A DNA stretch of 36,732 bases from Bacteroidales bacterium (GTDB lineage: Bacteria > Bacteroidota > Bacteroidia > Bacteroidales > Lentimicrobiaceae). The stretch spans positions 1 through 36,732 of the forward strand of contig JAGXGB010000053.1 in NCBI GenBank assembly GCA_024636955.1. Direction: 5' to 3'. A program made the translations under genes and the position numbers. The notes below the pieces were generated by a model, which saw nothing but the letters and a program-made list of their open reading frames with translations, was not told where the DNA came from and ran no database searches. Positions 25,390-34,555 of the stretch are shown here, in pieces (the stretch's first letter is position 1; every line of letters starts with the position of its first letter).

Positions 25390-25683
25390 TTATTCCCTTT
25401 TGTCCCAAACATCTGCATAGCGGCTTTCATTCCGTTGAAAAATTTTCTTAGCAAACTCACAGGATGGAATAATCTTTTTGTTGTTTTCCCTTGCCAGATC
25501 AACCATTGCATCTACAAGTTTCTGGCCAACACCTTGACCACTTAGCTTCTCATTAACGCTGGTGTGGTCAATTACGTAGTTATCTTCATCATTGATAAGA
25601 TACCCTATGTCGGCCATCTCTTCATTATTTTCAATTACAACCAGTTTCCCGGTTCTGCCACTTTCTTTTTTATGTATTTCCAT
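25390..25683 (-). CDS. small GNAT-type N-acetyltransferase (YjdJ/COG2388-like)
   Basis: A 97-residue single-domain protein of the GCN5-related acetyltransferase superfamily, in the short class related to YjdJ and eukaryotic NATD1. The acetyl-CoA pyrophosphate-binding loop is LSGQGVGQKL at residues 47-56, following IDHTSVNEKL, and the C-terminal IPSCEFAKKIFQRN matches the P-x-C-x-(F/Y)-(A/V) signature of this group. Length is typical. The substrate is unknown. It is a single minus-strand gene divergent from tilS, with 137 bp between their starts. Confidence 0.85.
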   Translation of the reverse strand: MEIHKKESGRTGKLVVIENNEEMADIGYLINDEDNYVIDHTSVNEKLSGQGVGQKLVDAMVDLARENNKKIIPSCEFAKKIFQRNESRYADVWDKRE

Positions 25684-25808
25684 ATTAGTATCTCAGATCA
25701 AATTACTTTCAGTTAATCTATTGCGACAGTTCTAACAGTTTCAGAATGTGGTTTGTTGGTGCACTTCCAATTTGTATTTTATTAACACATTTATTCATGT
25801 GGTTTTAT

Positions 25809-25816
25809 TAATTTTG
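25809..25816 (+). promoter_or_regulatory. -7 promoter element 4 nt from the tilS start
   Basis: TAATTTTG followed by CC fits TAnnTTTG exactly. Its last base is only 4 nt before ATG 25821, so transcription should begin at or within a base or two of the start codon, giving a leaderless mRNA. No -33 element at standard spacing is obvious. Confidence 0.6.
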
Positions 25817-25820
25817 CCTC

Positions 25821-27155
25821 ATGCTCGAACAATTGCAGGAATATGTTGAACAGCATGCTCTGTTCAGTCCCGCTGATCCTATTCTTTTGGCCGTCAGTGG
25901 AGGTGTTGATTCAATGGTAATGGCTGAACTGTTTCACAGAGCCGGGTATAATTTTGCTATTGCCCATTGCAATTTTGGATTAAGAGGTGCTGAATCAAAC
26001 CAGGATGAAGCTTTTGTTGCCTCAATGGCCGATGTTTATAAAGTACCTTTTTTTGTAAACCATTTTAAAACCCGCGAGTACGCCGGCTTTAACAAGATAT
26101 CAGTTCAAATGGCGGCCCGTACACTTAGATATGAGTGGTTTGAGGAATTATTGCTTACAGAAGGTTATAATGCAGTAGCAACTGCCCACCATCTTGATGA
26201 CCAGATTGAAACTTTCTTTATCAATGTGCTCCGGGGCACTGGAATTACTGGATTACATGGAATACTGCCCAACAGAATTCACATAGTACATCCTATGATG
26301 TTCGCATTCAGGCGTAAAATTGAAGAGTTTGCTTCTGATGAAGCTATTGCTTTCAGGGAGGATAGTTCTAACCGTACTACCAAGTATGTACGTAATAAAA
26401 TACGCCATGACCTTATTCCCTTTCTCGGTGATATTAATCCTGAATTCCGTAAAACTATTACTGCCACAATTGACAGGATAAGGGAAGCTGAACTTATACT
26501 TCGTAATCATTTGAAGCAGTTGTCAGATAGCATCATTAAAGAGGAGGATGGCTTAACCAGAATTTATATTGATGATTTAATTAAGTTCCAGCCGGTTGAC
26601 CTATACCTTTATGAGCTATTGCAACCATACTCTTTCAACCGTTCAGTGTGTGCTGAAATTACCCAGGCACTAACCGACATACCTGGCAAACAGTTCTTTT
26701 CTTCAACGCATAGACTGCTGAAGGACCGCGGCTGCCTCATAATAACCGAAACCGGTCAGGAGGTAAGTGATTCACCAGCTGAAACCTACATTGAACAAGC
26801 GGTCAGTGAAACCACCAAGCCCATACATCTTAAGTTTTCAACTATAATTAACAGTGATGAACTCCGGATTCCAAAAGCTGGCAATATAGCTTTACTTGAT
26901 GCTTCAAAAATTAACTACCCGTTGAAGCTAAGGAAGTGGCGGGAAGGTGATTCATTTGTCCCTTACGGAATGAATCATACCAAAAAATTAAGCGATTATT
27001 TCATTGATAATAAATTCTCTATAGTAGAAAAGGAGAATGCATGGCTGCTCCTATCAGGCAATACCATTGTTTGGCTGGTTGGTCACCGTATTGCAAACCC
27101 TTTCCGCATTACAAATAATACTGAAGAAATTTTGAAGATTGAACTGCTTGATTAA
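25821..27155 (+). CDS. tilS: tRNA(Ile)-lysidine synthetase
   Basis: Modifies cytidine 34 of the CAU-anticodon isoleucine tRNA to lysidine, so that it reads AUA; an essential step. The 444 residues carry the N-type ATP pyrophosphatase loop SGGVDS at 26-31, HCNFGLRG, ATAHHLDDQIETF with the conserved His/Asp pair, RGTGITGLHG, and RNKIRHDLIPFL, then a linker and the C-terminal TilS domain (LRKWREGDSFVPYGM and KKLSDYFIDNK). The start is fixed because the next Met lies beyond the ATP-binding loop. dsbD follows after 44 bp on the same strand. Confidence 0.95.
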   Translation: MLEQLQEYVEQHALFSPADPILLAVSGGVDSMVMAELFHRAGYNFAIAHCNFGLRGAESNQDEAFVASMADVYKVPFFVNHFKTREYAGFNKISVQMAARTLRYEWFEELLLTEGYNAVATAHHLDDQIETFFINVLRGTGITGLHGILPNRIHIVHPMMFAFRRKIEEFASDEAIAFREDSSNRTTKYVRNKIRHDLIPFLGDINPEFRKTITATIDRIREAELILRNHLKQLSDSIIKEEDGLTRIYIDDLIKFQPVDLYLYELLQPYSFNRSVCAEITQALTDIPGKQFFSSTHRLLKDRGCLIITETGQEVSDSPAETYIEQAVSETTKPIHLKFSTIINSDELRIPKAGNIALLDASKINYPLKLRKWREGDSFVPYGMNHTKKLSDYFIDNKFSIVEKENAWLLLSGNTIVWLVGHRIANPFRITNNTEEILKIELLD

Positions 27156-27199
27156 TTATGGTCAAGGGTTAGCATTATTAATTCCAAGTTTACCAAAGG

Positions 27200-29407
27200 A
27201 TGAAAAAACAATATGTTTCTAGCTTTATCATTACTGCTCTCTTCTTTCTTGCATTCAATATCACTGCACTATCGCAGATACTTACACCTGTAAAATGGAG
27301 CTTTAGCACAAAGCAGATCAATGCCGGTGAAGTAGAGCTGATAATGAAAGCTACCATTGATAAAACATGGCACCTTTACTCACAGGACATTAAGCCAAAT
27401 GGACCCGTACCAACAACCTTCACTTTTGAATCAAGCAAGAACTATACTCTGGTTGGTAAAGTAACAGAACCAAAGGCTATTGAGGAGTTTGACCCTAACT
27501 TTGATATGGTACTGAAATACTTTGCCGATGAGGCAATCTTTAAACAAAAGATAAGGGTACTTACCGATAAGGATTTTAAAATCAAGGGATTCCTTGAATT
27601 TATGTGTTGTGACGATAAACAATGCCTGCCTCCAAATGAAGTTGATTTTGAATTCAGCATTAAGGGAAACCCTCAAGCCACCGGATCAGCCACAACATCA
27701 ACTCCATCAGCAGGCACTTCATCAAACGGCACTTCAACGAACGGTACTTCAACGAACGGTACTTCAAACGGCACTTCAACGAACGGAATAACCACTGCTG
27801 TAGTTTCAGGCATTGAAGTGAGCACAGGAAGTGAAACCGATACAGCAATTGTTGCAGAAAAGACAACTGTTGATACCACTATTGATGAAACTACTGTTAA
27901 AGAAATAGCAGCCGGAGAGAAAAAAGAAGATTCACTCCTTACTCTTTTCATACTCTCGTTTCTTGCAGGCCTGGCTGCCATCCTTACACCTTGTGTATTC
28001 CCAATGATTCCAATGACAGTTACCTTTTTCCTCAAAGAAAAAGATAAGGTGAAAGCAAAAACTCAGGCTTTTATTTATGGACTTTCAATAATCCTCATTT
28101 ATACAGTAATTGGAACTATTGTGGCAGTTACACTTGGTGCCAACTTTGCCAATTTCCTGAGCACACACTGGTTACCCAACGTTCTCTTCTTCCTGATATT
28201 CGTGTTCTTTGCTGCTTCATTCCTAGGCATGTTTGAAATAACACTGCCAAGCTGGATGATCAATAAATCAGATGCCCAGGCTGACAGGGGGGGTATTATG
28301 GGTTCTTTCTTCATGGCATTCACGCTCGTGCTTGTTTCCTTCTCATGCACCGGCCCCATAGTTGGAGCTATTCTTGTTGCGTCAGCAGGAGGTGAAGTAC
28401 TAATGCCTATCATCGGAATGCTTGGTTTCTCGCTGGCATTTGCCCTTCCATTTACATTGTTTGCATTCTTCCCCCGCTGGCTTAACAATATGCCAAAATC
28501 AGGTGGCTGGCTCAATTCAGTGAAAGTTGTACTTGGTTTTATTGAACTGGCACTTGGACTCAAATTCCTCAGTATTGCTGATCAAACCTACCATTGGGGA
28601 ATACTTGACAGGGAAATATACCTGGCTTTCTGGATAATCATCTTTGCTCTCATGGGACTATACCTGCTGGGTAAACTTAAGTTAGCGCACGACACTGAAC
28701 TCAGGTATCTGAGTGTGCCGCGCCTCACACTTGCTATCATTACCTTCACTTTTGTGCTCTACCTTATTCCGGGTATGTTTGGTGCACCACTTAAAGCATT
28801 ATCAGGCTACCTTCCTCCACAGGCAACGCATGATTTTGATTTGAACAGAATTATTCGTGAAAACGTAGAAGTGTTCTCATCATCCGGCTCAACCAATGCC
28901 GACAGAGCTTCCGGAGAATTGGCCAACGGGCTTTGCGATACTCCAAAACATGGCGATAAACTTCATCTGCCTCACGGATTATACGGCTACTTCGATTACG
29001 AACAGGGACTTGCCTGTGCGCAAAAACTAAACAAGCCTGTTTTTATTGATTTTACAGGCCATGGTTGTGTTAATTGCCGTGAGATGGAAGCCCGTGTTTG
29101 GGCCGACCCTAGGGTGCTAAAGCGCCTCAAGGAAGATTATATAGTTATCGCCCTGTATGTTGACGACAAAACACAGCTACCTGAAAGTGAGTGGATCACT
29201 TCAAAATATGACGGTAAAGTAAAGAAAACTATTGGCAAGAAGTATGCTGATTTCCAAATCAGCCGTTTTAACGTTAATGCCCAGCCATACTATGTGCTGC
29301 TTGATACCAATGGTGAAATGCTGGTTCAGCCTAAGGCATACGACCTTGATGTGGATAATTTCGTTGAATTTCTCGACAACGGTTTGAAGGAATTCAGAAA
29401 GGAGTAA
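27200..29407 (+). CDS. dsbD: DsbD-family thiol:disulfide interchange protein
   Basis: Inner-membrane protein that carries electrons from cytoplasmic thioredoxin to the periplasm. The 735 residues are: signal peptide (1-26); N-terminal DsbD alpha-like domain (27-155) with Cys136, Cys137 and Cys142 in FMCCDDKQCLPP; a low-complexity linker with STNGT repeats (about 172-197) then an acidic Thr-rich stretch; eight hydrophobic segments (about 245-560) with the redox cysteines Cys265 (TPCVFP) and Cys383 (FSCTGP); and a C-terminal thioredoxin-like domain with Cys623-Val-Asn-Cys626. All expected redox sites are present. It probably supports cytochrome maturation or repair of exported proteins. It lies between tilS and an exported T9SS cargo gene, 24 bp before the latter. 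Confidence 0.93.
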   Translation: MKKQYVSSFIITALFFLAFNITALSQILTPVKWSFSTKQINAGEVELIMKATIDKTWHLYSQDIKPNGPVPTTFTFESSKNYTLVGKVTEPKAIEEFDPNFDMVLKYFADEAIFKQKIRVLTDKDFKIKGFLEFMCCDDKQCLPPNEVDFEFSIKGNPQATGSATTSTPSAGTSSNGTSTNGTSTNGTSNGTSTNGITTAVVSGIEVSTGSETDTAIVAEKTTVDTTIDETTVKEIAAGEKKEDSLLTLFILSFLAGLAAILTPCVFPMIPMTVTFFLKEKDKVKAKTQAFIYGLSIILIYTVIGTIVAVTLGANFANFLSTHWLPNVLFFLIFVFFAASFLGMFEITLPSWMINKSDAQADRGGIMGSFFMAFTLVLVSFSCTGPIVGAILVASAGGEVLMPIIGMLGFSLAFALPFTLFAFFPRWLNNMPKSGGWLNSVKVVLGFIELALGLKFLSIADQTYHWGILDREIYLAFWIIIFALMGLYLLGKLKLAHDTELRYLSVPRLTLAIITFTFVLYLIPGMFGAPLKALSGYLPPQATHDFDLNRIIRENVEVFSSSGSTNADRASGELANGLCDTPKHGDKLHLPHGLYGYFDYEQGLACAQKLNKPVFIDFTGHGCVNCREMEARVWADPRVLKRLKEDYIVIALYVDDKTQLPESEWITSKYDGKVKKTIGKKYADFQISRFNVNAQPYYVLLDTNGEMLVQPKAYDLDVDNFVEFLDNGLKEFRKE
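27713..27787 (+). repeat. in-frame 15-bp tandem repeat in dsbD
   Basis: Units of GGY ACT TCA ACG AAC begin at 27713, 27728, 27743, 27758 and 27770. The first unit has TCA for ACG, and the fourth lacks one codon and is 12 bp. They encode G-T-S-(T/S)-N units in the linker between the periplasmic domain and the membrane domain. Near identity at synonymous positions suggests recent copy-number change. Confidence 0.88.
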
Positions 29408-29410
29408 ATT

Positions 29411-29430
29411 AGTGGCGTAAATAAGCCACT
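29411..29430 (+). promoter_or_regulatory. hairpin directly before the FG-GAP gene start
   Basis: AGTGGC (29411-29416) and GCCACT (29425-29430) form a perfect 6-bp stem with an 8-nt loop, ending 1 bp before ATG 29432. It would cover the ribosome-binding region; it has no T tract and so is not a typical terminator. Confidence 0.45.
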
Positions 29431-29431
29431 T

Positions 29432-31288
29432 ATGAAACATCTGTACGCTAACGTTCTTAACACTGTTAAGTATACTAACATTCTTTCTCCTGCATACGCG
29501 GGCATTCTTTCTAAATACGCTCTTTATGTTGTTGTACTTACTGCGCTTCTGCTGCCGTATAATTGCTTTTCCCAGCCGTTTACTTCAGTATCTAACCCAT
29601 TTCCCGGTTTAGGAAGGGGAGCTGTTGCTTTTGCCGATCTTGATAATGATGGGGATCTTGACGTTGTTATGTCAGGTCAGAATACAGCATACAATCCTGT
29701 TGCCAAGGTGTTTATGAATGTGAATGGGGAATTCACTGAAGTGGCGGCATCAAATCTGAGAGGATTGTATAATTGCGCCTTATCAGTTGCTGACTATGAT
29801 CATGATGGATTGTTTGATGTGATTATCACAGGCCAGGGTGTGAATGGTAATGTTACGCATTTATACAGAAACACCGGAAGTTTGCAGTTTCAGCTTGCCG
29901 ATAGTACTTTGTATGCCGCAGGAGCTGATGGAGATGTTGCTTTTGGCGATTATGATAATGATGGCTATGCTGACATTGTTCTTTCAGGCAATTGGTCTTC
30001 AAAACTATACCATAATAATGGCAATGGTACTTTCACTGAAGTTGAAGCAGGGCTTCCATCAATGAATTCACCTTCATTAGCCTGGGGTGATTATGATAAC
30101 GACGGTGATATGGACCTGTTGATGGTTGGTGATGATGGCTCTGCATCAGTGTATGTGATGACCAACAATGATGGTGTATTTTCTCGCCTGGATGTTGAAA
30201 TAGAAGGTGCCATTGCAGGTACTGCACGGTGGGGCGATTATGATATGGATGGATATCTTGATATCATGTTTACCGGCAAAGACTATAACCTACTTGCAGT
30301 ATCGTATATATACCATAATAACTCTGTAGGATCATTTGCCAATGCAAACGCCGGACTTGTTGGTACTGCCCTGGGACCAGCTGACTGGATAGATTATGAC
30401 AATGATAGTGATCTTGATATTCTGCTTGCCGGGCAAAATTCAACCTGTGGTGATTCATTCACAAGACTGTATAATAATGATGGGATTGGAGGATATACTG
30501 AAGTACCTGCTGGTTTAGCTTTTGCCGAAAGATCAGCATCAGCATGGGGTGATTATGATAATGATGGAGACATCGACCTGCTGTTAATCGGGGTATCGGG
30601 GAATGCAGTAAGAATGTTATACAGGAATGATCTTATTACCGGAACAAGTTTCCAACCTAATACACCTCCTTCTATTCCGGTTATTACTGATACCTATACA
30701 TGGGAGGATTTCGTGATATTTAACTGGCAAAGGTCAACTGACCTCCAGTCGCCTTCGCTTGCACTTACCTACAATCTGCGAATTGGCACTTCGCCGGGTG
30801 CAAGTGATGTGCTCTCACCAAATGCTGATTTAATAAACGGTGTAAGATACATGCCTACTCAAGGTAACATGGCAGCCAACACCTTCGCCATCGTTAGAAG
30901 CCTTCAGCCCGGCACTTATTATTATAGTCTGCAAGCCATTGATCAATCATTTGCAGCTTCACCGTTTACTGAAGAACAATCATTTGTTATACTTCCTACA
31001 AACACTTCAAATAAAATTATTGATAATTCCCATACAAGTATTGTCAACGATGGTCAAAACCTCCGTATAATAACTGGTTTTGAAGGTAAATTGGCTATTT
31101 CTATCTATTCGATGAATGGTATGGGGGTATACAGTAATAGTTTAAGTGAAAATTATGGTAGTTATTCTACAACTGCTCCAGGTAACGCCAGGAGCCTGAT
31201 TGTACCGGTAAATAACCTACCCGGCGGGATTTACATAATAAATATAATTTCCGGATCAGTTACCTATAGCCAAAAAGTGAAACTCTAA
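29432..31288 (+). CDS. FG-GAP/VCBS repeat protein with T9SS sorting domain
   Basis: Exported surface or secreted protein of 618 residues; specific function unknown. An extended N-terminus precedes a hydrophobic signal (about 31-45, VVVLTALLLPYNCFSQ). Seven FG-GAP-type repeats follow, each with a calcium-binding D-x-D-x-D-G-like loop: FADLDNDGDLD, VADYDHDGLFD, FGDYDNDGYAD, WGDYDNDGDMD, WGDYDMDGYLD, WIDYDNDSDLD (Ser for Gly) and WGDYDNDGDID, suggesting a seven-bladed propeller. A fibronectin III-like domain spans about 410-515. The last 80 residues match the type A T9SS C-terminal sorting domain (ISIYSMNG, LPGGIYIINI, SQKVKL). The gene follows dsbD closely. A role in adhesion or extracellular binding is only a guess. 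Confidence 0.9.
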   Translation: MKHLYANVLNTVKYTNILSPAYAGILSKYALYVVVLTALLLPYNCFSQPFTSVSNPFPGLGRGAVAFADLDNDGDLDVVMSGQNTAYNPVAKVFMNVNGEFTEVAASNLRGLYNCALSVADYDHDGLFDVIITGQGVNGNVTHLYRNTGSLQFQLADSTLYAAGADGDVAFGDYDNDGYADIVLSGNWSSKLYHNNGNGTFTEVEAGLPSMNSPSLAWGDYDNDGDMDLLMVGDDGSASVYVMTNNDGVFSRLDVEIEGAIAGTARWGDYDMDGYLDIMFTGKDYNLLAVSYIYHNNSVGSFANANAGLVGTALGPADWIDYDNDSDLDILLAGQNSTCGDSFTRLYNNDGIGGYTEVPAGLAFAERSASAWGDYDNDGDIDLLLIGVSGNAVRMLYRNDLITGTSFQPNTPPSIPVITDTYTWEDFVIFNWQRSTDLQSPSLALTYNLRIGTSPGASDVLSPNADLINGVRYMPTQGNMAANTFAIVRSLQPGTYYYSLQAIDQSFAASPFTEEQSFVILPTNTSNKIIDNSHTSIVNDGQNLRIITGFEGKLAISIYSMNGMGVYSNSLSENYGSYSTTAPGNARSLIVPVNNLPGGIYIINIISGSVTYSQKVKL

Positions 31289-31471
31289 GAGTTTTGCGGC
31301 AATCTGCCATTTACACCATTCACATTACATGTAGCTATCTTCATGCTCAATTTTACAGTAAAGGTTACTTAAAGGTAGTACTTTCAACTGAATTCAGCGC
31401 ATCATTCGTTACTTTCAGTTTATTCAGAGCTAATACTTTCATAATCATCTATTTACTTAAGTGAAAACAAT

Positions 31472-31479
31472 TATCTTTG
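31472..31479 (+). promoter_or_regulatory. -7 promoter element for the queuosine-precursor transporter
   Basis: TATCTTTG followed by CA fits TAnnTTTG, 49 bp before ATG 31529 and 19 bp before the alternative GTG 31499. The 210-bp gap after the FG-GAP gene shows no terminator and no preQ1 riboswitch-like sequence. Confidence 0.6.
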
Positions 31480-31528
31480 CACGTTTTTTCAGGCTCTCGT
31501 GTCCTTGATAACCACTATAAACCATCAA

Positions 31529-32209
31529 ATGAAAAATCAATTATCAGTTCCTTTCATGCTCACAGGCATTTTATTCACCGCCTGTTTGATTATAGCCAAC
31601 ATTATTGCAGTAAAAATAGTTGAAGTAGGTACGCTTGCACTTCCTGCTTCTATTTTGATTTTCCCCATAACCTATATTCTCAACGACGTTATTGCTGAGG
31701 TATGGGGCTTTCGTAAAGCAAGGCTTATTATATGGTCGGGCCTTGCCATGAACGCTGTGATGGCACTATTTTTCTGGCTATCTATATTAATACCACCAGC
31801 GTCGTTCTGGACTGATCAGGAATCATATGCACTTATACTTGGTGCAACGCCAAGACTGGTACTTGCAAGTTTCGCTTCATACCTCACCGGCTCCTTCCTT
31901 AATGCATTTGTAATGAGCCGTATGAAGGTTTACCACAAGGGAAAGTACTTTGGAGTACGCGCTGTACTGTCAACCATTGCCGGTGAAACTGCCGATTCAT
32001 TTATCTTTATCACTGTAGCATTTGCCGGGATATATTCGATAGATTCATTGTTACTCATGATCGGCACACAAATATTGCTCAAAACACTATATGAAGTTTT
32101 AGCACTCCCTTTAACCAGCCGTGTTGTTAAATGGTTCAAATCAATTGAAGGTGTTGATGTTTTTGATACATCCGTTTCTTATAATCCTTTTAAAGTAAAG
32201 GATGTATAG
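31529..32209 (+). CDS. queuosine precursor transporter (YhhQ/VUT family)
   Basis: Inner-membrane protein of the YhhQ family (formerly VUT), which imports precursors of the tRNA base queuosine such as preQ0 or preQ1. From ATG 31529 it has 226 residues with six hydrophobic segments. Family features: ANIIAVKIVEVG, LIFPITYILNDVIAEVWGFRKAR, SYLTGSFLNAFVMSRMK, and the GETADSFIFITVAF segment. A GTG at 31499 would add ten polar residues without family support, though it lies closer to the promoter box. The gene appears to be transcribed alone. Queuosine biosynthesis genes are not in the window, so salvage cannot be confirmed here. Confidence 0.9.
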   Translation: MKNQLSVPFMLTGILFTACLIIANIIAVKIVEVGTLALPASILIFPITYILNDVIAEVWGFRKARLIIWSGLAMNAVMALFFWLSILIPPASFWTDQESYALILGATPRLVLASFASYLTGSFLNAFVMSRMKVYHKGKYFGVRAVLSTIAGETADSFIFITVAFAGIYSIDSLLLMIGTQILLKTLYEVLALPLTSRVVKWFKSIEGVDVFDTSVSYNPFKVKDV

Positions 32210-32267
32210 AGCTACACACTATACAATAACTCCGTCTCCAAAATTTGAGAAAAGAGACCTCTTCAAT

Positions 32268-32332
32268 ATCTCCGTCTTTTAAGGCGGAGATGGCCAAGTA
32301 TACCCAAACCCCTGCATTAGGGCTTTAGCCCT
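32268..32332. other. two adjacent hairpins in the gap before the PAS kinase
   Basis: ATCTCCGTC (32268-32276) pairs with GGCGGAGAT (32283-32291), nine pairs with one G-T, and AGGGC-TTTA-GCCCT follows at 32319-32332. Neither runs into a real T tract. They may be a weak terminator for the transporter gene or the remains of a repeat; CTCCGTCT also occurs at 32230-32237. Confidence 0.35.
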
Positions 32333-32430
32333 GAGTAGTGTTTAATTACTCTCCGACAAAATGCTCACATCTTTGTTTGTGCAAGATATAGTTGTAATTT
32401 TTGAGATTACGACAGATCAAAATTTTGTTA

Positions 32431-34446
32431 ATGAGAGAAAACTCTACAAATACATCCCACTTATCTTCCCGTGAAATGAGGATTTTTGAGGTCTCCCCAG
32501 GTCATAATCTACTGATTAAGGCTGATCCTCCTGTATTTACAATTGTGGCGGCATCTGCCAGTCATCTGAAGCTTACAGGAAAACGTTTGCACGATGTACT
32601 CGGTAAGGGCTTATTTGAAGCATTCCCACCAAACCCTGATAATCCTGAAGATACTTCCGACAAAGATCTGAGAGCTTCATTTATGCATGTAGTTGCAACC
32701 GGTGAAAGTCACCAATTACCGGTACAGAGATATGACGTTTCAAATAAAGAAAATGTATTTGAAGAGAGATACTGGCGCATAGCCAATTGTCCGGTTAAAG
32801 GTGATGATGGGAGTGTTGAATTTATCCTTAATTCATTGCAGGATATTACCCACGATGTAAATTCAAAACACTGGGAAGAACGTTTGAAACCATTGCACCA
32901 GGCACTTAATCTATACAGGCAGGCACCTATGCCTATCCAACTTTTTAAGGGCTTAGACCTTATCATTGAACTGGCAAATGACCTTACATTGAAAATGTGG
33001 GACAGGACTTCTGAGGTTATAGGCAAACCTTTTCTTGAAGCTTTCCCTGAGCTTAAGGAAACAGGCTTTATTGAATTGATGCAGGAAGTTATCCACACAG
33101 GAGTTTCAAAAACCTTTTATGAAACTCCGATTAGATTGCACCGGAATGGTAAAAATGAATTGGGATATTTCACGTTTGAATATCAGCCTTATTATGAGGA
33201 AGGGTATGAAGAACCAACAGGATTACTCGTCTTTTCAAACGAAGTAACAGAGCAGGTCATCAACCGTGAAAAAATCAAGCAAAGTGAACTAAGTCTTGAA
33301 CTGGCTATAGAAATAGCAGAACTTGGCATTTACGCTGTTGATGTCCAATCAGGCAAAGCCAATTATTCCCGTAAACTAATGGAATGGTTCAACATGCCTG
33401 AATCACATTGCTTAATGGCTGAGATTTTCGCTAAAGTGCATCCGGATGACCTTCAAGAAGTATATAAAGTCATTGTTCGCTCAATGGATAGTGCAGCAGG
33501 AGGAAAGCACAACCTTATTTTCAGAGTGTTGCACCCTGTAACAAAAGAGATAACGTATCTTAGCTCTATTGGACAGATGCAATATGATGGCGATAGAGCA
33601 GTAAGTGTATCCGGCGTTATGCAAAATGTAACATCACAAGTGCTTGCGCAAAAAGAAATTGAAGATGAAGTAGCACTGCGGACAAAAGAACTTGCCGAGG
33701 TTAACAACGCGCTGATACAAAACAATAGGGAACTTGAGCAATTTGCCTACATTGCTTCACACGACCTTCAGGAACCACTGCGTAAGGTTACCACATTTAC
33801 TCAATTACTTAATTTAAAACTAGCCGATTCAAGTGATGAAGTTAAACTCTATATCAGCAGGGTACAGTCTTCTATAAAACGCATGTCGGAACTTATCCGC
33901 GATGTACTTGATTTCAGCCAATTGAACTTAAACAGGGAGGGCATTGAACCGGTCAATTTGAACCAGGTGATAATGGATGTCATTGCCGAATCCCAACCTG
34001 AAATTGAAAGCAGTGGAGCACAAATCAATTATGATTCACTTCCTGTTATACAGGCTGTGCCATTACAGATGAAGCAACTGTTCAGTAACCTGATCTCTAA
34101 TTCTCTCAAATTTAGTCGTAAGGGCATGAAACCTATTGTCAATATCAGGTCGCAACGATTAAAGAAGAATAGATTACACGGCTATAAAGGCCTTTTGCCC
34201 GATGTTGATTACTACTCTATAGCAGTTGAGGATAATGGCATAGGATTTAATAATGCTCATGCAGAACGTATCTTCGGTATTTTTCAGAGATTGCATTCAA
34301 AGCAGGAGTTCGAAGGCACAGGCATTGGGCTTGCAATTTGCCGTAAGATTGTCCAGAACCATTTCGGCGAGATTCATGCATCCTCATCTGAAAACGATGG
34401 TGCAGTTTTTACTGTTATGCTTCCTGAAAAGCAAACCAACCAGTAG
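32431..34446 (+). CDS. PAS-domain sensor histidine kinase
   Basis: Cytoplasmic kinase of 671 residues from ATG 32431; an upstream TTG at 32401 would add LRQIKILL-type residues without support. No membrane helix is visible. Three PAS-like regions occupy about 10-410: the first around NLLIKADPPVFTIVAAS, the second around NLYRQAPMPIQLFKG, and the third a PAS_3-type fold around AIEIAELGIYAVDV. A coiled coil then leads to HisKA with phospho-acceptor His444 in FAYIASHDLQEPLRK, and a HATPase domain with LISNSLKFSRKG (N box), EDNGIGF (G1) and GTGIGLAICRKI (G2). It lacks a receiver or Hpt domain, and no response regulator gene is adjacent, so it is an orphan kinase here. The signal is unknown. Confidence 0.9.
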   Translation: MRENSTNTSHLSSREMRIFEVSPGHNLLIKADPPVFTIVAASASHLKLTGKRLHDVLGKGLFEAFPPNPDNPEDTSDKDLRASFMHVVATGESHQLPVQRYDVSNKENVFEERYWRIANCPVKGDDGSVEFILNSLQDITHDVNSKHWEERLKPLHQALNLYRQAPMPIQLFKGLDLIIELANDLTLKMWDRTSEVIGKPFLEAFPELKETGFIELMQEVIHTGVSKTFYETPIRLHRNGKNELGYFTFEYQPYYEEGYEEPTGLLVFSNEVTEQVINREKIKQSELSLELAIEIAELGIYAVDVQSGKANYSRKLMEWFNMPESHCLMAEIFAKVHPDDLQEVYKVIVRSMDSAAGGKHNLIFRVLHPVTKEITYLSSIGQMQYDGDRAVSVSGVMQNVTSQVLAQKEIEDEVALRTKELAEVNNALIQNNRELEQFAYIASHDLQEPLRKVTTFTQLLNLKLADSSDEVKLYISRVQSSIKRMSELIRDVLDFSQLNLNREGIEPVNLNQVIMDVIAESQPEIESSGAQINYDSLPVIQAVPLQMKQLFSNLISNSLKFSRKGMKPIVNIRSQRLKKNRLHGYKGLLPDVDYYSIAVEDNGIGFNNAHAERIFGIFQRLHSKQEFEGTGIGLAICRKIVQNHFGEIHASSSENDGAVFTVMLPEKQTNQ

Positions 34447-34524
34447 TTCCTACTGGCTTCAAAAAAAGCTAATTTCATCAAAACAATTTGAGACAGGATT
34501 AGTACAACTCCACTTTAAAATTGT

Positions 34525-34532
34525 TAGTTTTG
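34525..34532 (+). promoter_or_regulatory. possible -7 element for the DUF3592-like gene
   Basis: TAGTTTTG fits TAnnTTTG and lies 23 bp before GTG 34556, which supports that codon as the start. Confidence 0.45.
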
Positions 34533-34555
34533 AAGAGTAGTACTAAAAAATAGCC

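Noticed and set aside
27673..28035. 120-residue minus-strand open frame within dsbD
   Set aside because: It is a product of the GTSTNG repeat and low-complexity linker; its translation (VEVPFVEVPF pattern) simply mirrors the repeat.
31289..31498. preQ1 riboswitch before the queuosine-precursor transporter
   Set aside because: I looked for the preQ1-I core and an A-rich tail near a start codon and found neither; the gap has a plain promoter box.
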